A stretch of 64,000 nucleotides of DNA from Bradyrhizobium sp. Ce-3 (lineage in GTDB: Bacteria > Pseudomonadota > Alphaproteobacteria > Rhizobiales > Xanthobacteraceae), in the NCBI RefSeq assembly GCF_022835695.1, contig NZ_BQUV01000008.1:1-64000 (forward strand), in the 5' to 3' direction. Shown one piece after another: positions 1 through 7,871 of this stretch. The position numbers and the translations under genes were made by a program. Numbering within the stretch: position 1 is the stretch's first letter; each line of letters opens with the position of its first letter. The notes under the pieces are model-generated. The model had not been told where the DNA came from and did no database searches. It saw only the letters and a list, made by a program, of their open reading frames with translations.

Positions 1-202
1 CCAGGAACGTTCCGCCGGCCCCGCCGGCACCGCCTGCGACGCCATTGAAGCCGCTACCGCCACCGCCACCGATCGCACTGGTATTGGTGAACGATCCGGT
101 TGCGGTGTAACCGGTGCCGCCGCCGCCGCCGGACCCCAGGAACGTTCCGCCGGCCCCGCCGGCACCGCCTGCGACGCCATTGAAGCCGCTACCGCCACCG
201 CC
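1..202. repeat. 135-bp period tandem repeat inside the glycine-rich gene
   Basis: Bases 1-67 and 136-202 are identical, so the period is 135 bp, exactly 45 codons. The array continues past the left edge, so the copy number cannot be read. Identity at the nucleotide level implies recent duplication, or homogenisation by recombination, rather than protein selection alone. Confidence 0.85.
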
Positions 203-853
203 GCCGCCGGCGTAGCCGCCGCCACCACCACCGGCGCCCGAGCCACCACCGCCGCCGCCGCCATAGGTCGAAGCGCTGCCGCCACCGCCGCCGCCTCCGG
301 ATTGGTGGCTGGCGGCCGTTCCGCCGCTTCCGGCACCTGAACCACCGAAACTGCCGGGCGCCCCGGCGCCACCGCTTGCAGCACTGCCGCCACTGCCGCC
401 CGCACCGCCTCCGGTACCCCCATTGCCGCTGCCGGGCAGGAGGCTGAAGCCCGGGCCTCCGTTGGCGCCGCCTATGACCGCGCTACCGCCTCCGGCCGGG
501 GACGCGATGCCGGTGCCCGCCACGCCTCCGCGACCGCCGTCGCCGGCATTGGCCGACGCACCGTCACCGTTGGCAAAAGCGCTGCCATTGCCGCCCGAAT
601 AGCAGATTCCAAAATAGCCCGCGCCGCCGCCGGCGCCCCCGCCCTGGACGCCGGTCGCGCTGCCATCGCTGCATGGAGGAAAGCCGCCGGGCGACAGACC
701 GCCAGCGCCGCCACCACCTGCATGGGCGCTCGACATCAGTGACAGCAGTAGCGGCAGCGCCGTGAACGACGCCCGCAGCCATCCCTTGTCGGCAACGGCC
801 AGATACGGCACCAGCTTGAGCTTGCTTGAATCAACCACGACGTCCACGCTCAT
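1..853 (-). CDS. Secreted glycine-rich repeat protein, PE_PGRS-like composition (3' end beyond window)
   Basis: Reading the minus strand from ATG at 853 gives an open frame with no stop to the window edge (284 codons, C-terminus missing). Residues about 18-40 form a hydrophobic signal sequence ending in SSAHA, and everything after the expected cleavage site is rich in Gly, Ala and Ser (GGAGGAGGT, GGGGGSGFNG). Near the left edge a 45-residue unit is repeated. The low-complexity composition resembles mycobacterial PGRS domains and other bacterial surface or adhesin glycine-rich proteins, but I see no catalytic or anchoring domain in the visible part. Role unknown; probably exported to the surface or medium. 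The reading frame is convincing; the function is not assignable. Confidence 0.7.
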   Translation of the reverse strand, partial: MSVDVVVDSSKLKLVPYLAVADKGWLRASFTALPLLLSLMSSAHAGGGGAGGLSPGGFPPCSDGSATGVQGGGAGGGAGYFGICYSGGNGSAFANGDGASANAGDGGRGGVAGTGIASPAGGGSAVIGGANGGPGFSLLPGSGNGGTGGGAGGSGGSAASGGAGAPGSFGGSGAGSGGTAASHQSGGGGGGGSASTYGGGGGGGSGAGGGGGGYAGGGGGGSGFNGVAGGAGGAGGTFLGSGGGGGTGYTATGSFTNTSAIGGGGGSGFNGVAGGAGGAGGTFL

Positions 854-1133
854 CTGGCACCTGCAACGCACTTCCGGCAATTGGCCTGACGTCAGGCTAG
901 CACGCGCTGTGCGACAGATTGTCTCGATCAGGTGCGAATGGCCGGCGCGCGAGCACTATTCGTTTCCCCTGTTGCATTCGCGCAACTTCAACTTGCAGCG
1001 CCTTGCACGCGCCCGCCGCGGCAGGCGCGATGTGATCTGCCGGCCTTCGCAGCCGTGCGCGCTTCGTCTGGATCTTCCATATCGCTGACGTCTCGATTGA
1101 GCGAGACCAGCGCGTCAACCAGCTTGACCGGTC
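854..1133. other. Intergenic region upstream of the glycine-rich gene
   Basis: About 280 bases between the start of the glycine-rich gene and the end of the next small gene. Open frames here have atypical composition and no ribosome binding site, and I see no convincing gene, hairpin or repeat. It presumably holds the promoter of the glycine-rich gene. Confidence 0.4.
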
Positions 1134-1346
1134 CTAGGCGGCGACGACCAGCGGCTGCGTCATGTCAGCCATCGCCGGCACCAGCGATGGCGCCTCGCAA
1201 TCCTGCAGTGCCAGCTCGTCCAGGAGGTCTTGCAGCCGCGGCGGCAAGTCGGCGTAATCGCCGCGCAACGCATGGCGCAGCCGATCGCCGATCTCTTCGC
1301 AGATAGCGCGCGCGTGCTCGGGCGCGATCGGATGATGGCTGGTCAT
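1134..1346 (-). CDS. Small conserved-type hypothetical protein, 70 aa
   Basis: The protein has a natural composition: an N-terminal stretch beginning MTSHHPIAPEHARAIC, a predicted helix containing EEIGDRLRHALRG, and a second helix around LPPRLQDLLDELA. It has no signal peptide and no membrane segment. No good Shine-Dalgarno sequence precedes the ATG at 1346, so the start is tentative. Overlapping frames here look like antisense shadows. I do not recognise a family; short proteins of this kind are common, poorly characterised orphans in rhizobia. Function unknown. Confidence 0.55.
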   Translation of the reverse strand: MTSHHPIAPEHARAICEEIGDRLRHALRGDYADLPPRLQDLLDELALQDCEAPSLVPAMADMTQPLVVAA

Positions 1347-1770
1347 GGACGTGGACCGCTTGCGACGATGGCGCGCCGTCCAACTGCAACCACGGATCCC
1401 GCATACGCAGATGCGATCAAGACGAGGATCCGAACAATGCTGAACATGTTCGTACTCCCTTTTCTGATCCCTCAGTAACAGGGAGACATTGCCGCCCGAT
1501 TAGGGAAACTGGTTCCTGCGGCCTTTAGGGGATTGGTAAACACGAAGTTCAAGGCCGGCCCGCAACCGGGACCGAAGCAGGAGACCGACGGTCCGGGATT
1601 TCGGCGTCGGCGCGCGCGCAAACCCTGTCCAGGTGCTTTCCAAATGCTGTCCGCTGTCCCCAATCAGGGGGACAGACGCATCCGGTCGAATCAATAAGAT
1701 GCCGAACCGGAGGCGGGTCGGCTATGATCGGCCGCGTATTGAACAAAAAGACTTGCTGGGAGGAATTGCA
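1347..1770. other. Intergenic region before the ABC binding-protein gene
   Basis: About 420 bases with no convincing gene. The one clear structure is a hairpin with arms CTGTCCCC (1654-1661) and GGGGACAG (1668-1675) separated by six bases, about 100 bases ahead of the start codon at 1771. It is not followed by a T-run, so I do not call it a terminator. Confidence 0.45.
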
Positions 1771-2919
1771 ATGAAGCTGGCCATGGCCGGACTCTGGGTA
1801 CTCGCGGGCACCCTCCTGATCGCACCGGACGCGCGGGCCGACATCAAGGTCGGCGTCGTGGTCTCCGCATCCGGACCGGGCTCGGCGCTCGGCCAGCCGC
1901 AGATGCGCACCATTGCCGCGCTGCCGAAGGAGATCGGCGGCGAGAAGGTGGTCTATATCGCGCTCGACGACGAATCCGATCCGACCAAGGGCACGCAGAA
2001 TGCCCGCCGCCTCGTGATCCAGGACGGCGTCGACATCCTGATCGGCTCCTCGCTCACCCCGGTGACCATGCCGATGCTCGACGTCGCGGTGGAGAGCAAG
2101 ACGCCGATCATCTCGCTCGCCGCGGCGACCGCGATCGTACGGCCGATGGACGACCGCCGCCGCTGGGCGTTCAAGGTGGTGCCCAACGACGATCTGATGG
2201 CGGCGGCGATCCTGAAATACATCGCCAAGTCCGGCATCAAGACGCTCGGCTATATCGGCGTCTCCGACGGCTATGGCGAAGGTTACTACAGTGAGGTATC
2301 GCGGCTGGCGCCGACGCTCGGCCTCACCGTCACGACCCATGAGGTCTATGCGCGCGCCGACACCAGCGCGATGGGCCAGGCGCTGAAGGTGATCGCGACC
2401 AACCCGGAAGCGGTGTTCATCGCTTCTGCAGGCACGCCGGCCGTGCTGCCGCAGGAGGCGCTGCGCAGCCGCGGCTATGCCGGCAAGATCTTCCAGACCC
2501 ACGGCGTGGCTTCGGAGGAATTCATCAAGCTCGGCGGCGCCAATGTCGAGGGCGCCGTGTTCACCGGCGAGGCCTTCACCATCGCCGACGATCTGTCGGC
2601 GGAGGATCCATTCCGGAAGGTACGCGACGAGTTCGTGTCGTCGTATGAGAAGGTCAACGGGCAAAAGCCGAACATCTTCGGCGCGCATCTGTGGGACGCC
2701 GTGACGCTGTTCAAGCGCGCGGCGGCGAATGCGCTGAAGACGGCAAAGCCCGGCACGGCGGAATTCCGCGCCGCGCTGCGCGACGAGCTCGAGCGCGGCA
2801 AGGACGTCTACCTCAACAACGGCCTGTCGACCATGAGCCCGACCGACCACAATGGCTACGACGAGCGCTCGGCATTCGTGATCAAGGTCGAGGGCGGCAA
2901 GTTCAGGCTGGTGAAGTAG
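1771..2919 (+). CDS. ABC transporter substrate-binding protein, branched-chain amino acid (LivK) type
   Basis: Periplasmic binding protein of 382 aa. The ATG at 1771 follows a strong GGGAGGAATTGCA ribosome binding site and starts a signal peptide (MKLAMAGLWVLAG, cleaved about after ARA). The mature protein begins DIKVGVVVSASGPGSALG, the usual opening of the Peripla_BP_6/LivK fold. It continues with the hinge-type segment ILIGSSLTPVTMP and the second lobe GIKTLGYIGVSDGYGEGY. In this family such proteins bind branched-chain amino acids, short organic acids or aromatic acids and hand them to a LivHMGF-type permease. No permease or ATPase gene is next to it, so it is an orphan receptor whose ligand cannot be read from the sequence. 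An upstream in-frame extension of 46 codons lacks a ribosome site and was rejected. Confidence 0.9.
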   Translation: MKLAMAGLWVLAGTLLIAPDARADIKVGVVVSASGPGSALGQPQMRTIAALPKEIGGEKVVYIALDDESDPTKGTQNARRLVIQDGVDILIGSSLTPVTMPMLDVAVESKTPIISLAAATAIVRPMDDRRRWAFKVVPNDDLMAAAILKYIAKSGIKTLGYIGVSDGYGEGYYSEVSRLAPTLGLTVTTHEVYARADTSAMGQALKVIATNPEAVFIASAGTPAVLPQEALRSRGYAGKIFQTHGVASEEFIKLGGANVEGAVFTGEAFTIADDLSAEDPFRKVRDEFVSSYEKVNGQKPNIFGAHLWDAVTLFKRAAANALKTAKPGTAEFRAALRDELERGKDVYLNNGLSTMSPTDHNGYDERSAFVIKVEGGKFRLVK

Positions 2920-2927
2920 CGGTTGGG

Positions 2928-3173
2928 CTAGTCGCCGCCCCAGCGCCAGCGCGGCGGCTCGCCCTTCCACCAGCACACGCCGGTGAGCAGGACGCAGAGC
3001 ACGACGACATAGCCAAGGAATTCAGCCCGGGAGTGCGGCAGGATCAATGCTGCGCCGACGGCGATCAGAACGGCAAACGCCGCGACCACCGACCAGCCTT
3101 GCCAGTTGGCCGGAGGTCCCCAGCCCCAGCCGTAGCGCTTGGCGGGAAACCAGTAGCCGTCGTCACGTGGCAT
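2928..3173 (-). CDS. Small two-helix membrane protein, 81 aa
   Basis: The sequence opens MPRDDGYWFPAKRYGWGWGPP and is followed by two hydrophobic segments (about residues 28-46 and 51-66) and a short tryptophan-rich tail KGEPPRWRWGGD. It is convergent with the binding-protein gene, with only eight bases between their ends. The composition and the two clean membrane spans support a real inner-membrane protein. Function unknown; no partner is evident apart from position. Confidence 0.7.
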   Translation of the reverse strand: MPRDDGYWFPAKRYGWGWGPPANWQGWSVVAAFAVLIAVGAALILPHSRAEFLGYVVVLCVLLTGVCWWKGEPPRWRWGGD

Positions 3174-3226
3174 GGGATCGTTCCCCGGTGCTCATGTGTC
3201 ACGTCGATGCGAGCGTGTCACGATCC

Positions 3227-3298
3227 GTAGCCCGGATGAAGCGAAGCGCAATCCGGGAGCAGCGGCCCCGGATTTCGCTGCGCTTCATCCGGGCTACG
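3227..3298. repeat. REP-like palindromic element, family A copy 1
   Basis: Inverted arms GTAGCCCGGATGAAGCG and CGCTTCATCCGGGCTAC bracket a short centre with further internal inverted repeats (AATCCGGG / CCCCGGATT). It lies between two minus-strand genes. Related copies are at 32027-32108 and 51124-51245. Confidence 0.85.
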
Positions 3299-3317
3299 GG
3301 TCTCGAAATCCATTGCC

Positions 3318-4442
3318 TCACAGCTTGCCCTTGGCCGATACGCAGATGCCCTTCAGCGCCTGCCATTCGGCCGAAGACAGCAGCGGCGGGCCATTGGGCC
3401 GGCTGGCGACGTCGGCCTTGTCCATCCGCGCCAGGCGGTCCTCGGTCAACGGATGGCTGGAGACCAGCGAGAGCCCCTTGCCGCCTTCCTTGCCGGTGAC
3501 GCGGAACATCAATTCGCCCATCGGCTTGGCCGGACGACCGAGACTGTGCATGGTCTCGATCGCAAACGTGTCGGCGTTGCTCTCGGCTTCGCGCGAATAG
3601 GACGATGTCACCAGCGAGCGCGAGGCGAAGATCAGCGCGCCGGAGCCGGTGACATCGCCGAACAAGAGCCCGATCAGGAACGAGGTGCCGCCATTGTGGA
3701 TCAGCTCGCGCATGCTGTCGCGATGCCGGAGATGGCCGAGCTCATGGGCCAGCACGCCGGCGATCTCGTCGGGGTTTTCCGCCTTCTCCAATAGCCCGTC
3801 GAACAGAAAGACCTTGCCGCCCGGCAGCGCGAAGGCGTTCGGCACCGACGTCGCGAGCACGCTCGACTGCACCGAATTGTCGAAGCCCGCGCTCTCCCGC
3901 AGTCTGCCGACCAGCTTCGTGAAGGCCGCCTGTCCCGCCGCATTGCTGCACGGCTTGCCGTCGAACAGCACCTTGACCTGGGCCTCCGCGACGTCGCCGA
4001 GGCGGCGTTCGAAGGAGTCCGGCACCAGCGGCGTCAGCCGCTCGGCGGCCAAGGGCACGCCGAACAGCACCACCAGCACGATCGACACCGCGGCCGCCAG
4101 CGACCAGCCGACGATCGCGGCGACGCCCCTGCGGTTCGGCAAATCCGCCTCGAGCGCGTCGCAGCGCGCGACCAGCGTGGCAATCAGCGCGCCGTCGCGG
4201 ATCTCGAGCCGTGCCAGCGATGGCGCGGTCAGGCAGCTCAGCCGCAACAGGCCGGACGGGCTGTCGGCGCGGCGGATGTCGGCAAACACCCAGCGCGCCA
4301 GCAGCGCGCCGTCTTGCCTGATCTCCAGCGCATCGGATAGTTTGAGCGCGACGACGCGCCGCCGGTTCGATGCGCCGTCGAAGAAGACGGCACCCGGTGC
4401 CGGCGCCGCCACAGGGCTAGTCGCGCTGGAATCGGATTCCAT
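3318..4442 (-). CDS. M48 family membrane-linked metalloprotease
   Basis: 374 aa. An N-terminal region of about 100 residues looks like a DUF7092-type/PH-like lead domain. It is followed by one transmembrane helix (about 109-131) and a C-terminal peptidase M48 domain. The zinc site is visible as LAHELGHLRH (HExxH at 233-237), with the third ligand likely Glu287 in SREAESNAD. M48 enzymes of this architecture (BepA/LoiP/HtpX relatives) act in envelope protein quality control. The single helix ahead of the protease domain suggests inner-membrane anchoring with a periplasmic catalytic part. It follows a YjgN-like gene on the same strand. The start codon directly abuts a repeat element, and no Shine-Dalgarno sequence is visible. 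Confidence 0.9.
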   Translation of the reverse strand: MESDSSATSPVAAPAPGAVFFDGASNRRRVVALKLSDALEIRQDGALLARWVFADIRRADSPSGLLRLSCLTAPSLARLEIRDGALIATLVARCDALEADLPNRRGVAAIVGWSLAAAVSIVLVVLFGVPLAAERLTPLVPDSFERRLGDVAEAQVKVLFDGKPCSNAAGQAAFTKLVGRLRESAGFDNSVQSSVLATSVPNAFALPGGKVFLFDGLLEKAENPDEIAGVLAHELGHLRHRDSMRELIHNGGTSFLIGLLFGDVTGSGALIFASRSLVTSSYSREAESNADTFAIETMHSLGRPAKPMGELMFRVTGKEGGKGLSLVSSHPLTEDRLARMDKADVASRPNGPPLLSSAEWQALKGICVSAKGKL

Positions 4443-4446
4443 GATG

Positions 4447-4548
4447 CTAAAGCGCGACGAGATTGGGTTGAATCGTCATCGCGCTTTAGCTCCTTGTTTG
4501 AGCATGATCTTTTCGGATAACCGCTTCGCACTTTTCCGGATCATGCTT
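4447..4548. repeat. Two-hairpin repeat element, family B copy 1, between stop and start codons of neighbours
   Basis: The element has two inverted repeats. One is CTAAAGCGCGACGAGATT with a partner ending CGCGCTTTAG. The other is AGCATGATC...TTTTCGG with partner CGCACTTTTCCGGATCATGCT-like, paired around CGCTTCGCAC. It reaches from the stop codon of the YjgN-like gene (4547-4549) to within four bases of the ATG of the M48 gene (4442). A second copy in the other orientation is at 51456-51547. Confidence 0.85.
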
Positions 4549-5707
4549 AGAATCCACCGACGTCGAGGCCGTCGGCAAAACCTTCGCCGAGCGCGTTGGC
4601 GAGATCGCCGCGCGCAGTGACGTCGGCGGCCGCACCGATGTTGTGCACGATGGTCGAGGACAGCACCCGGACCCAGAGATCGCGCATCAGATAGACCCGC
4701 ATCACCACGTTCAGCGCCAGCGCAAAGGCGAGATAGCCGATGCCGAGCAGCACGATCAGGGGAATGCTCTTGGCGAACGCCTCGGTCCTGAAGAAGTTCT
4801 CGATCGAGGAGCCGTCCATGCTGGCGACCAGCAGGGTGCAGAGTACGAGATAGGCCGCGAACACCAGGCCGAGCAGCACGACCCAGCCGATCACCTTCCA
4901 GTACAGGCCGATCAGCGCGCTGCGGGGAAGCGTGGATTCCAGCCGGACCTCGCCGAACCGGATACCCGACAGCCACCAGCGCCACTCGACCGCCTTGAAC
5001 GCGGCATAGGCGAACGGGGCGAAGATCGTGCTGTAGAGCGCGAACGGCATCAACAGCCACAGCCACCAGCCGCGCTTGAAGAACTCCCAGCCGCGGCCCT
5101 CGAACGAGCCTTGAAGGTCGCCGTAGTAGGAATGCCGCATCTTGTAGCGTTCGAGCGCCGCCTCGCGCCATGGCAGCGCGAAGCCGAGCGTGATCACGAC
5201 CAGCACGCCCCACAGCGAGGCCTTCAGCGCGTAGATCCAGCCCGAGCCGCTCATCCAGAAGCGGACGCCGCGCCACACCGTGCGGGTCAGGCGGTAGCGC
5301 CGCGCGCGGTAGATCGCGAACTGGCCGAACAAATAGAAGAAGGCGACCAGCGGCAGCGAGGCGAACGCCTTGAGATGCTCGGCCTCGATGCCGATCAGGA
5401 AGTAGCCGAGATAGATCGGCACCAGGATCGCGAGCGCGATCAAAAAGCCGATCAACAGCTCCTTGCCGCGGCCGGTATATTCCGGCGCGTCGCCGTCGAT
5501 CTGGGTGTTCGACCACAGGTGCCGGCGGATGTCGGTGGTGAGCCAGAACCGGTAGAAGCCGACCGTGACCAGTTCGAGCCCGGCGCCGCGCGCGACCAGC
5601 CGGAAAAACTCCTTCCGGCTCCCTGAAAACGCCACCGGCATCGGCGGCGGGACCGGTTGCGGCGGCGGCTGCGGCGGCCCCAGCGGGGTCCAGCTCATGT
5701 CGTTCAC
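4547..5707 (-). CDS. YjgN/DUF898 family multispanning membrane protein
   Basis: 386 aa with a proline-rich cytoplasmic N-terminus (PPQPPPQPVPPPMP) and then the DUF898 signature. That signature includes GLELVTVGFYRFWLTTDIRRHLW early on and a second similar unit, FALPWREAALERYKMRH with YYGD. There are about six membrane helices. DUF898 proteins are inner-membrane proteins of unknown function. Translation probably starts at GTG 5707, which has CTGGAG eight bases upstream; the ATG at 5698 is too far from it. The M48 protease gene follows on the same strand after about 100 bases of repeat, so the two are likely co-transcribed, a pairing I take as suggestive of a shared envelope role. Confidence 0.88.
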   Translation of the reverse strand: MNDMSWTPLGPPQPPPQPVPPPMPVAFSGSRKEFFRLVARGAGLELVTVGFYRFWLTTDIRRHLWSNTQIDGDAPEYTGRGKELLIGFLIALAILVPIYLGYFLIGIEAEHLKAFASLPLVAFFYLFGQFAIYRARRYRLTRTVWRGVRFWMSGSGWIYALKASLWGVLVVITLGFALPWREAALERYKMRHSYYGDLQGSFEGRGWEFFKRGWWLWLLMPFALYSTIFAPFAYAAFKAVEWRWWLSGIRFGEVRLESTLPRSALIGLYWKVIGWVVLLGLVFAAYLVLCTLLVASMDGSSIENFFRTEAFAKSIPLIVLLGIGYLAFALALNVVMRVYLMRDLWVRVLSSTIVHNIGAAADVTARGDLANALGEGFADGLDVGGF

Positions 5708-5982
5708 GGGTCAACTCCAGGCGAGACAATCTCTGCGTATCAAAAGCACAGGTTTGTCGCTGCGAGTGTGATCCAGGTTTCACACGAGGTCGAGAGCGCG
5801 GCGGCCGGATTTGGCACGTGCGGTTGGCGTTGCCTTAACGGGACCGCCGGAAGCAGGCACTGCCGCGGGTGCGCCCCCTTCCCGCCCGGATAACGAGCTT
5901 CGAACCCGAAGCGGCAATTGGCCGACTTATCCGACGAGCCGAACGGCAGAGAGGCCGCCGCAGGAGCGAGGAAACCCTGGCG

Positions 5983-6366
5983 ATGAACAGATGGATATTG
6001 TCGGCGTGCCTCCTGGCACTTACAGCAGCTCCCGCTGCTGCCGTTGACATACGGCTGGATACCTATCGCAATCCGAAGAACGAGACCATCCGCATCTTCA
6101 ATCATATGTACCTCGACGGCGTGAGGGGCGGCCTGATGGCGTCGAATGCCTGGCTGACACGGCATGGCCGCCCATTGCTGTTCTGCATGCCGGGCGACCT
6201 CGCACTGACCAGCGAGCAAGTCGAAGAGATCATGCTCAAGTCGGCCGACAAACGGTCCGCCAAAGGCGAGATGGTGGTCGCGCTCCTGCTGCTCTGGGGC
6301 ATGCAGGACACCTACCCCTGCGAAAAGCCCGCCAGCCAACAGACGGCGCCCGCACCGCCCGATTAA
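5983..6366 (+). CDS. Secreted Rap1a/Tai-like small protein
   Basis: 127 aa from ATG 5983 (GAGCGAGGAAA upstream). A signal peptide covers residues 1-20 (MNRWILSACLLALTAAPAAA). The mature part has the layout of the Rap1a/Tai fold: an N-terminal helix ending YLDGVRGGL, a central cysteine in LLFCMPGDLALTSEQV, and a C-terminal helix ending GMQDTYPC. The two cysteines probably form the usual disulfide. Rap1a/Tai proteins include immunity proteins against type VI amidase effectors, but many family members stand alone and have no known partner. No T6SS effector gene is adjacent, so I name only the fold. The fold assignment is from pattern memory, not a search. Confidence 0.65.
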   Translation: MNRWILSACLLALTAAPAAAVDIRLDTYRNPKNETIRIFNHMYLDGVRGGLMASNAWLTRHGRPLLFCMPGDLALTSEQVEEIMLKSADKRSAKGEMVVALLLLWGMQDTYPCEKPASQQTAPAPPD

Positions 6367-6369
6367 ATC

Positions 6370-6390
6370 AAACGCCGTTTCAAACGGCGC
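6370..6390 (+). terminator. Possible hairpin after the Rap1a-like gene
   Basis: Arms GCCGTTT and AAACGGC separated by one base, just past the stop codon at 6366. There is no T-run, so termination is uncertain. Confidence 0.3.
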
Positions 6391-6569
6391 TGGCCGCCGG
6401 CCCGGCCGTTCCGCCATCGGAAAGGCCCGGATTCGGCCGCTTTGGCCTGCCATCAATGCGGCCAAATGCGCGCTGAGGGCCCTTGCGCAAATGCCGGAAT
6501 GAGAATGTAATTCGGTAAAACATATCGCGCCGGCGATGCCCCGGCTGCGCAACGGTTGAGGAGCCGCTC

Positions 6570-7841
6570 ATGCACGGGACCGTCGATCTCGTCAAAGACA
6601 CCAATCTGGACGCCGCTCGCGAACGCGCCAACACGCTTCCGCTCGCCGACTACGATCCCGGCGATCCGGAGCTGTTCAAGACCGATACCTTCTGGCCGTA
6701 TTTCGACCGGCTGCGCCGCGAAGATCCGGTGCACTACTGCAAGGACTCGATGTTCGGTCCGTACTGGTCGGTCACCCGCTACAACGACATCATGGACATC
6801 GAGACCAACCATTCGGTGTTCTCCTCGGCCGCCTCGCTCGGCGGCATCACCATCCGCGACGTGCCGCCGGACCTGCGCCGCGAAAGCTTCATCGCGATGG
6901 ACCAGCCGCGCCATTCGGCGCAGCGCAAGACCGTGGCGCCGATGTTCACGCCGACGCATCTTGACGAGCTCGCCACCAACATCCGCAAGCGCTCGACCGA
7001 GTGCCTCGACAATCTGCCGCGCGGCGAGGTGTTCGACTGGGTCGACAAGGTCTCGATCGAGCTGACGACGCAGATGCTCGCGGTGCTGTTCGATTTCCCC
7101 TGGGAAGACCGCCGCAAGCTGACGCGCTGGTCCGACGTCGCCACCACCCTGCCCGGCGCCGGCGGCCTGGTCGCCACCGAGGACGAGCGGCAGGCCGAAC
7201 TGATGGAATGCGCGAGCTACTTCGCAAGGCTCTGGAAGGAACGCTCGAGCCAGCCGCCGAAGAGCGACCTGCTCTCGATGATGGCGCATAGCGACGCCAC
7301 GCGGAACATGGATCCGAAGAATTTCCTCGGCAATCTGATCCTCTTGATCGTCGGCGGCAACGACACCACGCGCAACACGCTGTCCGGCAGCATCTATGCG
7401 CTGGCCAAGCATCCGGAGCAGTACCGCAAGCTCAGGGAGAATCCGGCCCTGATCGACAGTTTCGTGCCCGAGGTGATCCGCTGGCAGACGCCGCTCGCCC
7501 ATATGCGGCGCACCGCGCTCGCCGACTACGAGTTCCGCGGCCGCCAGTTCAAGAAGGGCGACAAGGTCGTGATGTGGTACGTCTCGGGCAACCGCGACGA
7601 GGAAGCGATCGAGAAGCCCTACGAGTTCCTGATCGACCGCGCCCGGCCGCGCACCCACATCTCGTTCGGCTTCGGCATCCACCGCTGCGTCGGCCTGCGG
7701 CTCGCCGAGCTGCAACTCAAGATCATCTGGGAAGAGATCCTCAAGCGCTTCGACACCATCGAGGTGGTGGACGAGCCGCAGCGGGTGTATTCCAGCTTCA
7801 TCAAGGGCTACGAGACGCTGCCAGTGCGCATCACCGCCTGA
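6570..7841 (+). CDS. cyp153: Cytochrome P450, CYP153 family (first copy)
   Basis: 423 aa soluble bacterial P450. Visible landmarks are the I-helix oxygen-activation motif VGGNDTTRN, the K-helix ExxR in PEVIRWQTPL, and the haem-binding loop SFGFGIHRCVG with the axial cysteine. The whole sequence runs closely with characterised CYP153 enzymes as I remember them, for example HYCKDSMFGPYWSVT near the N-terminus and SIELTTQMLAVLFDFPWEDR in the middle. CYP153 enzymes add oxygen to the terminal carbon of n-alkanes, fatty acids and related chains, using ferredoxin and a ferredoxin reductase. No redox partner gene is in this window. GAGGAG precedes the ATG at 6570. A second copy follows after 30 bases. 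Confidence 0.93.
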   Translation: MHGTVDLVKDTNLDAARERANTLPLADYDPGDPELFKTDTFWPYFDRLRREDPVHYCKDSMFGPYWSVTRYNDIMDIETNHSVFSSAASLGGITIRDVPPDLRRESFIAMDQPRHSAQRKTVAPMFTPTHLDELATNIRKRSTECLDNLPRGEVFDWVDKVSIELTTQMLAVLFDFPWEDRRKLTRWSDVATTLPGAGGLVATEDERQAELMECASYFARLWKERSSQPPKSDLLSMMAHSDATRNMDPKNFLGNLILLIVGGNDTTRNTLSGSIYALAKHPEQYRKLRENPALIDSFVPEVIRWQTPLAHMRRTALADYEFRGRQFKKGDKVVMWYVSGNRDEEAIEKPYEFLIDRARPRTHISFGFGIHRCVGLRLAELQLKIIWEEILKRFDTIEVVDEPQRVYSSFIKGYETLPVRITA

Positions 7842-7871
7842 CGCGTCGCGAGCCAACCGGGATCAAGAAGC

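Noticed and set aside
897-1306. Overlapping short genes on both strands between 0.9 and 1.3 kb
   Set aside because: Apart from the 70-aa frame at 1134-1346, these frames show arginine/serine-rich antisense composition and lack ribosome sites.
1654-1675. Hairpin as riboswitch or terminator
   Set aside because: It has only an eight-base stem, no T-run and no further conserved structure.
1549-2976. Long minus-strand frame antisense to the ABC binding-protein gene
   Set aside because: It is a shadow of the GC-rich coding strand; composition is His/Arg-rich with no domain. Similar long antisense frames over the P450s, putA and others were rejected for the same reason.
5983-6366. Type VI secretion immunity locus
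   Set aside because: The fold resembles Rap1a/Tai, but no effector, VgrG or Hcp gene is near.
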